Positions 23,830 to 37,228 of a DNA stretch of 64,000 bases are shown here, in pieces (within the stretch, counting starts at the first letter, position 1; every line of letters starts with the position of its first letter). The stretch comes from Arthrobotrys musiformis (Eukaryota; Ascomycota; Orbiliomycetes; Orbiliales; Orbiliaceae). The stretch is from positions 1,706,501 to 1,770,500 of the forward strand of contig JAVHJL010000002.1 in assembly GCA_036971715.1 (NCBI GenBank), in the 5' to 3' direction. The position numbers were made by a program, and so were the translations under genes. The notes under the pieces were generated by a model. That model saw nothing but the letters and a program-made list of their open reading frames with translations, searched no databases and was not told the origin of the DNA.

Positions 23830-25348
23830 GCTGGTTCCTGCTCACAAGTTGTGTGTCTTTGGATGTATTGTAGTTCTGACTGCGGTTGGTCTCGAGTCTA
23901 TATATATGTTCGTGTCTGGTTTGAGTGCTTAAGCACTGTTCTTTGTATCGTAATACTGTCTTATAGGGGGATTTGTTATACTGTTTAGCTGGTTTTCCTT
24001 GAATTTCACAAGATATTAACATTGTCCGAACGTCGTGCCAATTATATATTCAAGAAGTATATGTTGGTCATCCCCACTTCCTTAATATATTGTGATGTCA
24101 ATGCGTAGAAGAATTATTATAATCTCGAGCTGTTATGATATTAGGGGCTGCGTTGGATCGCGAAAAGTGCAACAATGAGGTTCTGGACCGAGCGGCCAGG
24201 TTACATCAAATCTTAAGTTAATATCAGCCTCATGAGCAATGGCTCAACGGCTGCCGCTGTCACGTATTCGCCTGCATACGTGTGCCTCGAGGTCCCACCA
24301 ATCGATGTCGACTTATAGTTAGTTGTATAGAGGTATAAATATAGATCCAAGCCGTCTCCTTTCAATTTTAAAATCCCAAGCTCAAGCAGCACGGCCTCAG
24401 TGGTCAATAATCTGAAGCTTCAATGGAATGGAAATAGAATTTAGCAGCAAGAACCCCGGCCAAAACGCCCCTGATTGGCTTACTTGGCGATATCCCAATT
24501 TCCGACTTGTGCAATTCTCCTGACGACATCTTACAGACGGACATCTGTCATCTATCAACTATCATCTATCATCTATCAATTGATATAATTATCATTACCG
24601 GTATCGTCCTCCGCTCGTTACGGACGTATACGTACGACCTCACATACACTCTGTCTAATACCTATACATTGCTATAATTATTAATACTTCACCGTTTACA
24701 ATTATATTAATTCCTAATATAACATACCATCTCGAGCACCTCGGCCAGGTACCAGATACTTGCTTGCTTACGTATATGCACTAGCTGCTTAGGTCGCTGC
24801 TACTCGCATGATTGCCTGCCTCAGCATATAAGACATATACGACCTTCTCTTAACTCGCAGGGTTAATGACATTTCCTGCACGCCTCCTTCCCAGAATCGA
24901 ATAAACCTTGACGACGGGAACTAGACGATCTGTTCTTTAACAGGAGCCCAGGCCTCAACGTTCGATTCGACTATTCCAATTCGAAAACCCGACATCGCAT
25001 CGTCACCTGTTCTCGACCTCAATTCGACTTACGGCTTCCTTCTTTTTATCCTCTGCCCGCCCCTTTCATGCGCTGTCGAACCATCGTCCGTTGATAAACG
25101 TTAGTTTAAAATATAAGACTTGGCTTGCGTGTCGCGGTTCGGTTCCCAGGAATTCACACATCATTCAAACCTCCTGAACCAGCACCCAACCAGCCAGCCA
25201 ACCAACCACGAAAAAAGTATCCCTTGGAGCAGAAAACAACCACCCGAAGCTCAGAACTTAAGCAAAGGACTCAAAAAACCATCAAACCTGGCCGCCTAAA
25301 GGAATAACCCCCTCGACACGCTTCGGCGGGCCCGAGAGAAAAAAACAA
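23830..25348. other. Intergenic region, no supported gene
   Basis: Contains the 3' flank of the CE18 gene, a short degenerate repeat near 24541-24579 and the promoter/5' leader of the metallophosphoesterase gene. The C-rich stretch 25140-25330 is probably 5' UTR. Confidence 0.5.
24542..24579. repeat. Imperfect tandem repeat of ATCTATC-like units
   Basis: About five degenerate copies of an ATCTATCA/ATCTGTCA unit occur in non-coding DNA. No function is inferred. Confidence 0.85.
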
Positions 25349-27727
25349 ATGCCGGCTTTCAGCGCATCGAGGATCACCGGCCTCGTCCGGTCGGTACCCA
25401 GGCTACCCCTATACGTCATCCACATTCTCCGTCGAATATCCCTCTACATCTTCTACACATTCACATCCATACTCGGGTATTTCACAGAGTGGGCCAGGAT
25501 ATGGTGGTGGGAAACCAAACGGGCAGGATGGAGAGGGCAGATAAGCATCAATAATCTGTTACGGCTGGTGTGGGTTGGTGTCGTTTATTGGAGCGAACTG
25601 GCGGGCTTCAGAGACGCTGTGGCTAGGTGCGCTTGGAGTAATTGGGAGAGATGGGTATGTTACCAAATACAAGAAGAGCTTCTCTCTATCATACTAATGT
25701 CAATTGGCGTCCATTAGCCCGAAGGTGCTACTCCAGAGCATGCCATTCTTATTGCTGACCCACAGCTCGTTGACCCCCACACATACGTTCGATCTAAGCC
25801 TGCTATGGCCGCGACAATGTACTATATCGACCGATATCTCGGCCGGGTATACCAGGATATCCTCGCAGGACTCAGTCCCTCATCTGTAATCTTCCTGGGC
25901 GATTTATTCGACGGTGGTAGAGAATGGGATACCCAGGACACAACGGCGGCACCAGGTGGAACCGGTCGCGGCGAGAAGGCACACATGAACGATGCGTACT
26001 GGCATCAGGAATACGAGCGGTTCCAACGATTATTCCCCAACGAACCTGGCGTCTTAACCATCAAGTCTCTGCCCGGAAATCACGACTTGGGATTCGGAAA
26101 GGGGATCAAACCAGCGGTTTACGAGAGATTCAGGACATACTTCGGGGAGACAAACTCGGTATGGGAAATCGGGAACCACTCATTCGTGCTGGTCGACACG
26201 GTTTCAATGTCAGATGACAGGCAAAGCGCAGATGGATGGAGAGTCGGTGGGAAGGCAAAGCAGTGGCTCGACGAATACAGCAAGGGAATGCATCAACCGG
26301 TACCCAGGACGCCAGTTCCAAGGAAATTGATGTCACAACAGATCCAACTTGCCAACGAGAAGGACGCCACCGACCCAGGACAGCCACCACCGCAGCAGAA
26401 CATGTTCAACAGGCGATTGCCTTCCATACTGCTAACCCATGTCCCCCTGTACAGAGGCCCGAATACACCATGTGGACCACTCCGCGAATCCAAATCGCAC
26501 GGCGGTGGAATCCCTTTCCGAGCTGGGTATCAATATTCCAACGTCCTCTCCCACGATCTCAGCCGTGATCTCCTCCAGAAAGTTTCCCCAACATGGGTCT
26601 TCTCCGGCGACGACCACGACTACTGCGTCCATGAACACTCCGGCGTTGGCGATCCAGGAAAAGGCATCCGCACAGGTCGTTGGGGAGTCGTCAAAGAAAT
26701 CACCGTCAAATCCATCAGCTGGTGCATGGGAATCCGCAGACCCGGAATCCTCCTTCTAAGTCTCTACAACCCCGACGAACGCGACTACCCTCACAACGAC
26801 CTCATCAAGAACTTCGAGAAAAACCAGGCCCGAAAAAAGAGCCACCTCGATAACGCCACGGAATACAGCATCAATGCACAAACCCACCTCTGCCTCCTCC
26901 CCGACCAACTGGGGATATTCATCCTCTACGCCGGCCTATTCGCCTGGACCCTCATCATCCTCGCCATCAAAATCCAACATTCCCCATACTACCACCGCTC
27001 GTCCTCATCAATATCAAAATCATCATCAGGTAAAACCGGCAACCCCCCACCTTCCCTCTTTATCTCCCCAGAAAAGGCGAATTTTAACGCCAAGAAACAA
27101 GATCCAATTCTACCCTTAGCAACTCCCACCCCGACGACCGCCACCTTCGCATACCATCAGCACACCCTGATCCCCGCGGTCAACGGCACCACGACGAGTA
27201 CGCTCGCCACCCCGCCTCTAGGCGGGATCTCGCAAAAACCCCGTGCCAATGCATCGGGGACTTTATCACCAGGCGGTGGATCCAGGAGTTCAAGCCCCAG
27301 ACCGGGATTAGGCGGGTACGGATACCAACCACCATCCGGACGAGTCACGCCCATGTCGGATCGGGATGATGAGAAGTACAAATACCGAAAGGAATCGACG
27401 GTCATGATAGATCCCACCGGAATCTCTGGCGCGATGAACCAATGGATCGAGAAGAGCGGAGCGGGCGACGTTGCAGCCAAGGGACGCGAGGAAGCGAAGA
27501 AATGGATTGATGAGAAGAGTTTTTCGCTGCAGAAGGCTTTACAGGCTAATTTTGTGGGGAGGCAGGTTGTGAAGGGGTGGAGGAACGGGAAGGCGAGGGT
27601 TTGCGGATCGTGGATTGAGAGGAAGACGAGGGAGTTGAGGGCGGTTCTTTGGGCTGTGTGTTTAGACTGCAGGGATATTGCAGCTATTGTGCTACCGTTT
27701 TACTGGTGGTGTTTGACATCGTATTAA
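25349..27727 (+). CDS. Cdc1/Ted1-family ER metallophosphoesterase (PGAP5-like)
   Basis: Two exons (25349-25654, 25718-27727) encode about 771 aa. The family remodels GPI anchors by removing ethanolamine phosphate from mannose in the ER and is Mn2+-dependent. Two hydrophobic segments lie at the N-terminus (LYIFYTFTSILGYF and LLRLVWVGVVYWS). The calcineurin-like phosphoesterase core has the five metal motifs in order: IADPQLVDPHTY, GDLFDGGREW, GNHD, LTHVPLYRG and GDDHDYC. A further TM segment (LGIFILYAGLFAWTLIILAI) follows, then a Ser/Pro/Gly-rich region, and a final hydrophobic run ends in WCLTSY. The long Ser/Pro-rich stretch between the last TM segments is longer than in yeast Cdc1 and is probably a filamentous-fungal extension. 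All metal ligands are present. Which paralogue (Cdc1 or Ted1) it is cannot be decided by eye. Confidence 0.88.
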
Positions 27728-28549
27728 AAGGAAGTTTTGGTTGTATTGAGAAGATGAAAAATGGCAGATGGGTTTTGTAAATGTGTTTTTTTTTTCAGTT
27801 GTATGATTGGGAGACGGTCTGCTGTTCTTCAACCCGAGTCTTTGAGAATTTACTGTATAGCGAGCAAGATTTTCATCTTCATCAAAAGTTTTTTCACCGG
27901 GGGGGAATATAAAAGAAGGGTCTTAAAGACGAGGGAAACGGGCTACCGTAGTACATTTCTGTTATTGTTTTTGCCAACTGGTTTTTCTTTTTCAGGATAT
28001 CTTCCTTTTTTATTTCTTTCAAGGTTTTGGATTAGATGTTTTTTTCCTTTTTGGCATTTCTGGCTTGAAGAATCTGATGATAATCGTAATAGAACATTCG
28101 AGTACAGAATAGTTTAACGACGAGAGTTCGGGCATTTCTGGAGCCTTCTTAATTATACACATACCGGCGTTTTCTTGTTCTCTATTCCTTCTTCTTCTTC
28201 TTCTTCTTCTTCTTGTGTATACGCTTGGGACCATACATACTTATATCCAGTTTATAAAGTAACCACCTCCAAACGATGGACCATATATCAATATCAAACG
28301 TTGCAAAAAAACGAAAGGTAGTACATTAGTACCAATCTCATTCCAAAGCCCTCTAAAGGACCCACTATCTGGGGTATAACCGCATTAACGAACGGGTGGG
28401 CAAAGACCGCCATCTAATCCCTCTATACTACATCATATCAATTCTTCCCTTTTCCATACCCTTTTTTTCAAACAAAACCCGCCAGTTTCCCAAAAACACC
28501 GCCCATGGTTTTTCATTTCAAGTAACAGCACTCAAAGGTTGACCAAAGT
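27728..28549. other. Convergent intergenic region
   Basis: The 3' flanks of the metallophosphoesterase and iPGM genes. It includes a TTC microsatellite (about 28187-28214). No gene is seen. Confidence 0.5.
28187..28214. repeat. TTC trinucleotide microsatellite
   Basis: About nine CTT/TTC units in non-coding DNA. Confidence 0.9.
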
Positions 28550-30390
28550 TCACTTCTTCAATAGACTTCTTCCGGTCATGTCCTCGGGAACATCCAATCC
28601 CATGAACTCCAAAATCGTCGGGGCGACGTCGCCCAATACTCCGATTTCACCATTGAGTCCGTAACCATCCGGTCTGTTGGTCATGATGAACGGGACTCGG
28701 TTGGTGGTATGCGAAGTCTTGGGCTGTCCCTCCTCGTTCAACATTTCTTCAGCGTTTCCGTGGTCGGCAGTGATGAAGAGGGTATACCCGTGCTTCTGGC
28801 AGGCGTCGAAGACGGTTCCGATGGCGGCGTCGGTGTGAGTTACCGCCTCGATGGCAGCGCTGAGAACACCGGTGTGGCCGACCATATCCGGTGGAGCAAA
28901 GTTGTTCATGAGGAACGGGTATTTCCCTTCTGCGATCTTTTCGGCGAGACGATCAGCGACGGCTTGCGCTGACATTTCGGGTTTGAGGTCGTAGGTTGCG
29001 ACTTTTGGGGAGGCGATTAGTTCGCGGTCTTCGCCGTCGAATTGGATTTCGACACCGCCGTTGCTGCGTTAATTTATTAGCACTCATTGTTCTATACTCA
29101 GTGGTAGTTGTATTGCATGACTTACAAGAAGAATGTAACGTGGGCGTATTTCTCGGTCTCAGCGACGTGGCATTGGGGAACGCCCTTCTTGCTGAGCCAT
29201 TCGGCAAGGACGTCGCCCATGCGCTGGGGTGGGAAGGCAACTGGGAATGGGTAGTCTCCTTTGTAGCGTGTCATGGTGGTGATGGAGATATCCTTGGGGT
29301 AGTTGAAGTCTGGAAGTGGGGAGTTATCGACGCCAAAGAGCTGGGTGATTTCACGGACACGATCGGATCGGTAGTTGAAGAAGAAGAGGGTGTCGTTGTC
29401 TATATGAATCTAATTGTCAGTTCTCACTCTAGTGCTTTCATATGATTTGGATTTGGGGGGAAATACCCTTGATACGAGCTTCATCGCCGTTGACAATAAT
29501 TGGCTTCAAGAACTCGTCGGTCTCCTTATTCTCATATCTCGCCCTGATGGTAGCGACAGGATCCTCGCTGGCCTCTCCCTTGCCATTGACCAATCCATCG
29601 AGAGCGACATTCAATCGCTCCCATCTCTTATCGCGATCCATGGCATAGTATCTTCCAACAATGGTTCCGATCTTTCCGAGCCCAGTTTCCTTGATAACAT
29701 CCAACAAGGTCTGCAGGTATCCAGCACCGCTCTTGGGATCGGTATCACGTCCGTCTCCGAACATGTGGATGTATACCTCCGGAACACCCTGGGCCTTCGC
29801 AGCCTTGATGAGCTCGAAGAGGTGTTCTTGTTTGGAGTGGACTCCACCATCGGAGACGAGGCCGAGGAAGTGGAGACGTCCATTGCCTTGGATGGCCTTG
29901 TCGAAGGCGTTTACGATTTCTGGGGTCTTGGGGAATTCGCCCTGTTTGATGCTATGGTCGATTTTGACGACGTCCTATATCATATCGATTTTCCATGTCA
30001 GTCACCTGTAACAATAGCAATACAGCATAGCAATATAAAATTGGGGAAGAATATTGGAAACATACCTGCCAGACAACTCTGCCGGCACCGATATTCAAAT
30101 GACCGACTTCGCTGTTTCCCATGAGGCCCTCGGGCAGACCGACGGCCGTCGAGCTGGCGTCCAATTCGGCGAAACCGGGCTTGTCTTGGTAGTATTTGTC
30201 CATGTTTGGGGTATATGCCTGGCCGATGGCATCTCCTGGCTGGCCCTCGCTGGTGGGGATACCCCAGCCATCGATAACGACTGCAGTTCACAGATTGTGT
30301 CAGTATCATTATATCGACAGATGGCAATATCATGGTGTTTATAGTAGGTGTTTACATACTGAGAACGGCCTTGTTTTTGATATCTGCCAT
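28550..30390 (-). CDS. gpmI: 2,3-bisphosphoglycerate-independent phosphoglycerate mutase (iPGM)
   Basis: Interconverts 3- and 2-phosphoglycerate in glycolysis and gluconeogenesis, cytosolic and Mn2+-dependent. Five exons (30390-30360, 30280-30066, 29974-29467, 29399-29126, 29063-28550) give about 513 aa, the usual length. The alkaline-phosphatase-type core is visible: VIDGWG (metal Asp) at the N-terminus, the phospho-Ser loop MGNSEVGHLNIGAG, the phosphotransferase insert with HMFGDGRDTDPKS, NYRSDRVREI, NNFAPPDMVGHTG and TADHGNAEEM (metal ligands), ending GDVAPTILEFMGL. Filamentous ascomycetes use this enzyme, whereas budding yeasts use the cofactor-dependent one. It is transcribed divergently from MED9 with about 545 nt between the start codons. 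The first exon encodes only ten residues, so the start was chosen because MADIKNKAVLIVIDGWG matches the family N-terminus. Confidence 0.95.
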
Positions 30391-30935
30391 GTTGGAGAGG
30401 AGTGGAGTGTCAATGTGGGGGTAACGTCTCAATCGATATCGACAGTGACAAAAGGAATCGACTCGAATATCTATAATACCGAATCCCTCTGGTAAAAATA
30501 ACCAAAATCTAGAATGAAGCCGAATAAAAGAAAGTAACTGACGATTCAGAACGAGGTTGTTAGTTTTTTCTTCCCGAGCGGTTTCTTTATAAATAACCTC
30601 GCCAGTCAGTTATCGTGGAGGGGCAGCCATCCATGCACGCTTTCCACGGCCATCGGCGAAAACTGTGTTAGCGAAAAAGCAACCACAAAGAGACCGACAA
30701 GCAGCCCATTCTCAACCTCTCAACAGATCCATGTCGTCACACTCGTCTGTTCCACGCGCACTAATTGGCCACAGACCTGCCTCATCGCCGGGATCGGGCT
30801 TCTAATCAGATCCCCACCCCTTCGAAACCTCCACAGAACCCAAGATACATACATACATTCATATTGCATATAGTATACAGACGGACGCGGGGAGCTCTTC
30901 GTATCTTGATCTTGATCTCGCGTCGACGTGCAAAG
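30391..30935. promoter_or_regulatory. Bidirectional promoter region (iPGM / MED9)
   Basis: A 545-nt gap separates the start codons of two divergent genes. I see no clear TATA box near either start; specific factor sites were not identified. Confidence 0.5.
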
Positions 30936-31346
30936 ATGGCCCTCGTCCCGGCCGACACGTCCGCCCTCGCAGGCCCCCACCCACCAACCTTCCCGCCTCC
31001 CGAAACCTTCGACTTCATCCCACAAACCTACGACCTCCTCGTCCGTCTCCTCCCCCAGAACTCATCCTCCTCATCAGCTACAACAACCACAACCACATCC
31101 CCGCACGCTCAAACAAACCTCGCTCCCATCGAACCGAAGGATGTAGACGCCGAAGCTTCACGTATAAGACTCAAGATCGGAAAGGCCAGGTCCATACTCA
31201 ATGATCTCCCCGATATCACAAGATCTATCCAACAGCAGCAGGAGGAGGTGAAAGCTCTCGAGGAGAAGATTAGAAAACAGAGGGAGGTTCTGGGGAGGAT
31301 TCGCGAGCTGAAGGCGGTTAAAGTCGCGAAGGAGCAGCAGGAGTAA
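30936..31346 (+). CDS. MED9: Mediator complex subunit 9
   Basis: Single-exon gene of 136 aa. MED9 (Cse2) sits in the middle module of Mediator, bridging activators and RNA polymerase II. The sequence has the fungal Med9 layout: FDFIPQTYDLLVRLLP near the N-terminus, a Ser/Thr-rich low-complexity linker, then ASRIRLKIGKARSILNDLPDI followed by a C-terminal coiled coil (QQQQEEVKALEEKIRKQREV). Upstream frame sequence is open, but the ATG at 30936 gives the family N-terminus. It is small and easily missed; the call rests on pattern similarity to fungal Med9 rather than on catalytic motifs. Confidence 0.72.
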   Translation: MALVPADTSALAGPHPPTFPPPETFDFIPQTYDLLVRLLPQNSSSSSATTTTTTSPHAQTNLAPIEPKDVDAEASRIRLKIGKARSILNDLPDITRSIQQQQEEVKALEEKIRKQREVLGRIRELKAVKVAKEQQE

Positions 31347-32002
31347 CTTCCTTTTTTTTTTTTTTTTTTTGGTTCCCTGGCGAGCTACGGTTTAGGATTC
31401 ATTCTATTCCATTTCCATTTCATATTATTCCTGAGAATTAGGTTATGAAGACCGGCTGAATGCGATGGAGGTAGGAGATTCGTATATCCCCAGCTAGCTA
31501 GCTGAAGTCGTATGTTGAACTACAGACTAACTAAAATTTTCATCCATTCAGGGGCTTTGCTTTTTGTCTTAGTCAAAATCACTCCCCGCATCTCAATTAA
31601 AGTGCGAAAGAGAAATGATATTCGATTCGATATCGATCTGATAGTTAATTTTTCTTCTTTTTTCTATCTAACATTAATGGTTGTTGAATACACTTTTTTG
31701 TTTTTGGTTCTCTCTGTTCTCCCTGTTTTTTTGCCCCTGGAATATCCCCCCAGAACACCAGCTTTTTTTGATTCACGTCTTTTGTCGACGTCAAGATACC
31801 CAAGCTAGAAGAGATCAATAAAAAGTAATAAAGTACGCATGTGTGTTGAAACCCCGCAAAGAAACCCAGAAAAAAAGAGCTTAAATAAATATAGAGTAAG
31901 GAATAGATGTTAAAAAGGTGGAAAGAAATGATACAATCGTAGTTGCTGAAGACTACTGTATCTTATACCCGTCGCACGATGCAATTTATCAGGGTAACGA
32001 AA
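31347..32002. other. Convergent intergenic region
   Basis: The 3' flanks of MED9 and SHMT. A poly-T tract (about 31352-31370) follows the MED9 stop. No gene is seen. Confidence 0.5.
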
Positions 32003-33655
32003 TTAAACTGGGAGAGGGAAAGTAGAAGCCCAATCGATGATCTCCTTCTGGATCTCCTGGATCTCTGGAATACCCTGGGCAATCTTGGCCTTGAAGTCCT
32101 TGAGCTTGTTGGCCTCCTTTGGAAGTCCGGATTGGACTTCCTTGGTGATATTGATGAGTTGGTCGATATACCTAACAACCCTCTTGAAGTCGTCCTCTCC
32201 GAATCCACGGCTAGTCATGGCTGGCGCACCGATACGGATACCGCAGGGTGTCAAAGCGGACTTATCACCGGGGATGGAGTTCTTGTTGCAAGCAATGTTG
32301 GCGTACTCGAGGACTGTCTCGACACGGGCACCGTCGAGACCCTTGGGGCGGAGGTCGAGGAGAACCATGTGGCTGTCGGTTCCGCCGGAGACGAGAGTGT
32401 AGCCGAGAGCCTTGAATTCAGACTCGCAGGCCTTGGCGTTCTTGATGACTTGCTGTTGGTACTGCTTGAACTCTGGGGTGAAGGTCTGGCCGAGAGCTAC
32501 GGAGAGCGCGGTGATGGTGTGGTTGTGAGGACCACCCTGGTGACCAGGGAAGACGCTATATGAGCATATACGTTAACATCAGTGGGAAAAGTAAGACGGT
32601 AACAAAGATATTAAGCGTGAAAAGTGTACATACCTGAAGTTGATGGCATCCTCGAGCTCGTAGAGAGTCTCCTTACCCTTAGCGTCAACAGATCTAACAC
32701 CCTTTCGGTAGAAGATCATGGCACCACGAGGACCTCGCAAGCTCTTGTGGGTGGTGGTGGTGACGACATCAGCGTGCTCGAATGGAGATGGGATCACACC
32801 GGCGGCGATCAAACCGGAGATGTGGGCCATGTCAACGACAAGGTAAGCCCCAACGGAGTCGGCGATCTTGCGCATTCTAGCGTAGTCAATGAGACGGCAG
32901 TAGGCGCTGGTTCCGGCAACCAAGATCTTTGGACGGTACAGAATGGCAGTCTTCTCCAACATGTCATAGTCGATGATGCCAGTGCTGGTATCCACTCTGT
33001 ATGGCATGGTCTCGAAGTAAGTCGAGACGGCAGAGATCTTTTTAGCGGGGGTCTGGTAACCGTGGCTCAAATGGCCACCGTGTGGTAGATCCAATCCCAT
33101 CAATCGATCATGTGGCTTCATAAGGGCCTGGTAGACCTGGAGGTTGGCAGGGCTGCCAGAGAGGGTCTGAACATTGACACCCCACTTTGCGGGATCGCAG
33201 TTGAAGGCCTTGAGGGCACGCTGCTGGCACAATCGCTCAATGCTATCGATGTGCTGGTTTCCACCATAGTATCTGGCTCCTGGGTAACCCTCGGAGTATT
33301 TGTTGGACATTGGCGAACCGAGAGCATCGAAGACAGAGCGGGAGGTGATGTTCTCGGAGGCAATGAGCAGGATGGATTCCTTCTGACGCTTGATCTCAAG
33401 GTCCTATACGTACTCGCAATCAGAATAAAGGTCCGAAAGCGTATTGAAGCAATCAATGCAATTAGAATTACCATCAACTGGGCCACCTCGGGATCGAGTT
33501 CCCTGAGAGGCTTCTCCAGCAACTATACACCGCAGATAGTTAGCACTTGACCAATCATCCCATCGACGAAATAATAAAACGAAGTAGCATAGTGGGGCAA
33601 TTCCCAGATAGATACATACCTCCTTGTGAGCTTCGGATAAAGCGTATGTCGACAT
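32003..33655 (-). CDS. Serine hydroxymethyltransferase, cytosolic
   Basis: PLP-dependent enzyme converting serine and tetrahydrofolate to glycine and 5,10-methylene-THF, the main one-carbon entry point. Four exons (33655-33620, 33522-33472, 33403-32634, 32555-32003) give about 469 aa. Features are the N-terminal RQKESILLIASENITS, then SNKYSEGYPGARYYGGN, VDMAHISGLIAAG, and the PLP-lysine motif VVTTTTHKSLRGPRG. Then come the split FPGHQGGPHNH (interrupted by an intron just before it), SHMVLLDLRPKG and the substrate-carboxylate Arg region CGIRIGAPA. No mitochondrial presequence is present (MSTYALSEAHKE), so the cytosolic isoform is inferred. Exons 1 and 2 encode just 12 and 17 residues; both are needed to join the family N-terminus. 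A large gene-poor region lies upstream. Confidence 0.96.
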
Positions 33656-34249
33656 TTTTGCAGGTGTATTAAAACTAATTCTCCCGGTGGATTGAAGGAT
33701 TAAGGATGGATGTAATGCAATGCAGGAGTGAATAAAAGAGAAGAAGAAATTTTTATTCGGTTTTGAAGAAGCTTTAAAATTTTCCCAGTTGCAATTCCCT
33801 CGGGGCCGATTACCGTTGGGTTCCCTTAGCTTCGCCCGCAACAAGGTTTAATTGGCGGGGTGCCGGTGGCGGGTAAAGTAAAATTTTCTGAATCGGAGGG
33901 CCGATGTAGCTGCTGCAGCAGCAGTCTCGCCGTCTGTACTCTGGCTGGCTGGCTCGGTGTCTTATTTGCCCCTGCAGACAGGCCGGACGGATTATTAAGG
34001 AAGACCAGAACGAGCTCTCCGCAGGTTACCTAACTATCGATAACATATCAGTTGGTGTCAGTGCTTAGTGCGGGCATCCGTGCCACCAACCGACCGAAGC
34101 CATGGGTACTCAACGGACTCGGCTTTCTCACTCAGGATAATACTAGTACGGTAAGGCTTCCATTCCAAAGTCCTGCTAGTGCTGGTCAATTGAGCTGAAT
34201 TCGACGAGATACTCCAATCCCAACGTCGTCCCCAATGACAAAGTACAAG

Positions 34250-34279
34250 GGAAAAAAAAAAAAAAAAAAAAAAAAAAAA
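34250..34279. repeat. Poly-A tract
   Basis: A homopolymer run of roughly 28 A in the gene-poor region. The length may be inexact because of sequencing error. Confidence 0.85.
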
Positions 34280-37212
34280 GACGGGAGCTCAAGCTGAGCC
34301 GATTAATTCTATCCAGTCGGTTAGCCCAATCGATCAAAAATTGCGTATCCGAAGAGGTCGGTGCACGCGAACAAAAACACAACATTGAAACAGCATACGT
34401 TGTACCTGTACAACCAGGCGTTTTTGGTGTAACCTATAACAGCAAATCACAACCAATTACTAAGTATTAATATTAATCGAATCCCCGTGCACCACTTTAA
34501 TTTCTAGCAATAATTGTTAGCTTCATAGCTTTCACCTGCATGCACACTTAGGTTAATCATCACTTAAGGCATGCAGCCGGTGCAACTAACTACTAAAATA
34601 TTTTGATATCTAGGGAAGCACTATGCTGGGATATCTATCTTGATCGAAATACCCTGAATACGACCGTGATCCGAGAGTACTCATGAAGCTCACGTAGTGG
34701 ATATCACGTATAGTCCCCTGAATGGAGCTATATATATATTTCCTAGGCGCCTGGGCTTGACGAGCATCTTGGTCTTTTTTTGAGCCCCGTTGATTAAAGC
34801 CTTTAGAATTGACACTTGCGTAGACTAGTAGTGCTATAGTGAAGTCTAGTGAAAAGCTATCGCTAATAAACACCCGTTGGTGAACTGTAGAGCTGTGGTT
34901 ACGAGACTGGAGCTGCCGAGGGCAGGAGCTAATACAGCTCTATTCTGGACCTTCAACTACCAATAGAACTATTCTCAAAAAAGTGCCCAACATGGTCCTA
35001 GCACGTACGTAAGTGGCTAACCCTGACATAAGATATCCACCCGCGTGGGTACCATACATGGGTTGCCCACGAGCTCAAGGACCAAGCTATGCTACCCCTC
35101 ATTTCCTTCTAGAACTCATAGCTAGAGCTAGCAATCATAAAGAATAAAAAGGGAAAAGAGAAGGAAGGGAAGTTGGGCTCCATACTTTTTTTTTTTTTTT
35201 TTTCCTTCAAAAAGAATAACCCCAACCAATACCGGCAGTCCCATGACTTTGTTCCGTAACGTTGTGGGACCTGAACATCATCGCCCTAATTAGTAACCAC
35301 TTCCCACTGGCAACCGTATGAGTGACCCCACTTGTACACATGATCTTATGTCCTATTCGGCCTGCACCGAGTATGGCTTCCTAGCTTCGAAAGCTCGACT
35401 CATTCCCTGGAATATAGTCGGGAAATTTCGAAACTGTCTAGGTTACGGATCCGCGGAGGCTGGATCTTCGAGGTAATAAAATTAAACTTGCCGGCTAGTC
35501 TCCCAAAAAGTCGCAATAGGCATACGTAGTGCTATCGTTAATATGGATCTACAAGATTAAAAAAGTTCCAGATATGCAAAGGAATAGTATTTAAGGGATC
35601 ATGCTAAGGTAAAGCCTACACGGTGTATATACATATCAAAGACAAACCTTAAATCTTTGGAGGAAAAGCGGGGGCACAAGGAAAGAATCCCAACCTTTCC
35701 AGCAGGTATCACGTCAGTTGGGGGGAACTTGCCCCGAATGGACCATGACAGGTCCGCAATCGCGACTAATACAGGAAAGAAGTAGGGCCTTGGAGAAAGC
35801 CTGCCGAAGGCAAACTAGCTACCACACGTACATACATACTCTAGCAGGGAGAGGCAACCGGTGTTAAGCTCTCTGGGCTAGTAGCTTAAAGGCCACGGAG
35901 TACCGAAAGCTTAGGAAGAGGGCCCTGCGGGTGGAGAAGCAGAGGGATGTGCAATAACAAATTTAATAAGTTTTTGTCCTCACATCTTTTGTGCATAAAG
36001 GTTTCCCGAAAGCGATGTGGGTCCCTTTTAGGAGGTCACTTGTTTTTCCCTGAAGATTTTCTTTTCTATATTTTTTTCTATTTTATTTTTTCATTCCTTA
36101 ACCTGCACAAGGGAGCGAGGAAGAAGCAATATTATAAACTTTCTTGGCCTTTAGGGTGTTTATAGACGGTGGATGGCTTTCTGGGTTTGCCGACAGGGCC
36201 AGGTGGCTTTGTATCTAGCTTAACTTGGTGTGACTTGGTATCTACAGGAGCATAATATTAGTTATGTATGAGGTTTCTACATAAGCTATTTTGGACTATT
36301 TCTGTTCGGGGGGTTCAGGATCCATAATTTCAAGCCTAAATAGCTAAGTATACTTATAACACGAACCAATTTTAGAAAACTCTAGCCCCTAATTCTACAG
36401 TATAGTCTATCATTATCTTGCTCTTTTAGATTTCGAAAACGGAATAGCTAGCCTGGCCAGGAGCGATCAACATGCATCCGATGCCGCAATTAATATTAAC
36501 TATTGTCGAAAGAATAGTTTGTGTATTGCACCATGTACTATGTATGTAAGGAATACGAGAAGTAACCATATTGAAAAGGTCCCTGTTCCAACCCTTCCCC
36601 GGCCCCCCTTCCAAAATGGATAATTATTATGTTGCTTCTAGTTTCGGAGCATGACCATGAGAAACGGTCAATTCTCACGAGTGAGAAAAAAAAACCCGAA
36701 TTAGAAAACAAAAGTTTAAATCCGGAGGAAAAAAAAGACTATCAAAAAGAAACATCACACTTATGAACGGAAGAAATGTGAACACAAGGTATATAGCGAT
36801 TGCGACGATAAAACAGAGATACGCAACACCCATCTGCCTGTTTGTCCCAGACATAGACATGCATTGCATGTCGGTTTTTTTTACGATCTCGTGGGCCGCC
36901 GATGGTGTCGTTAGTCTCCATATCGTGAACACTTTTTGAAACCCTTTGGTCAACGCATGTATCAAAATTCCAACAGGGTCAAAAGTGCAAAATAATGGCT
37001 GCAACTGCCCGTTTTGTCGGGTCGTCTGAAGAGTCGAGAGCCGACCCACAGATGACCCTGGGACCGTAAAACAAGGTTAACGAGCCACTATTCCTCTTTG
37101 GATTGGTCACTCGCAGAAGATTTTTAGTGCCCCATTATCCTAGGATGATACTAAAAAAAAATTATGTGGGAAAAAATAAAAGTAAAATAAATATCTTGAA
37201 GCTGAAAAGGGC

Positions 37213-37217
37213 AAAAA
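37213..37217 (-). terminator. RNA polymerase III terminator of tRNA-Ser
   Basis: A TTTTT run on the minus strand lies 11 nt past the tRNA 3' end, as expected for Pol III termination. Confidence 0.75.
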
Positions 37218-37228
37218 GAAGAAGATGT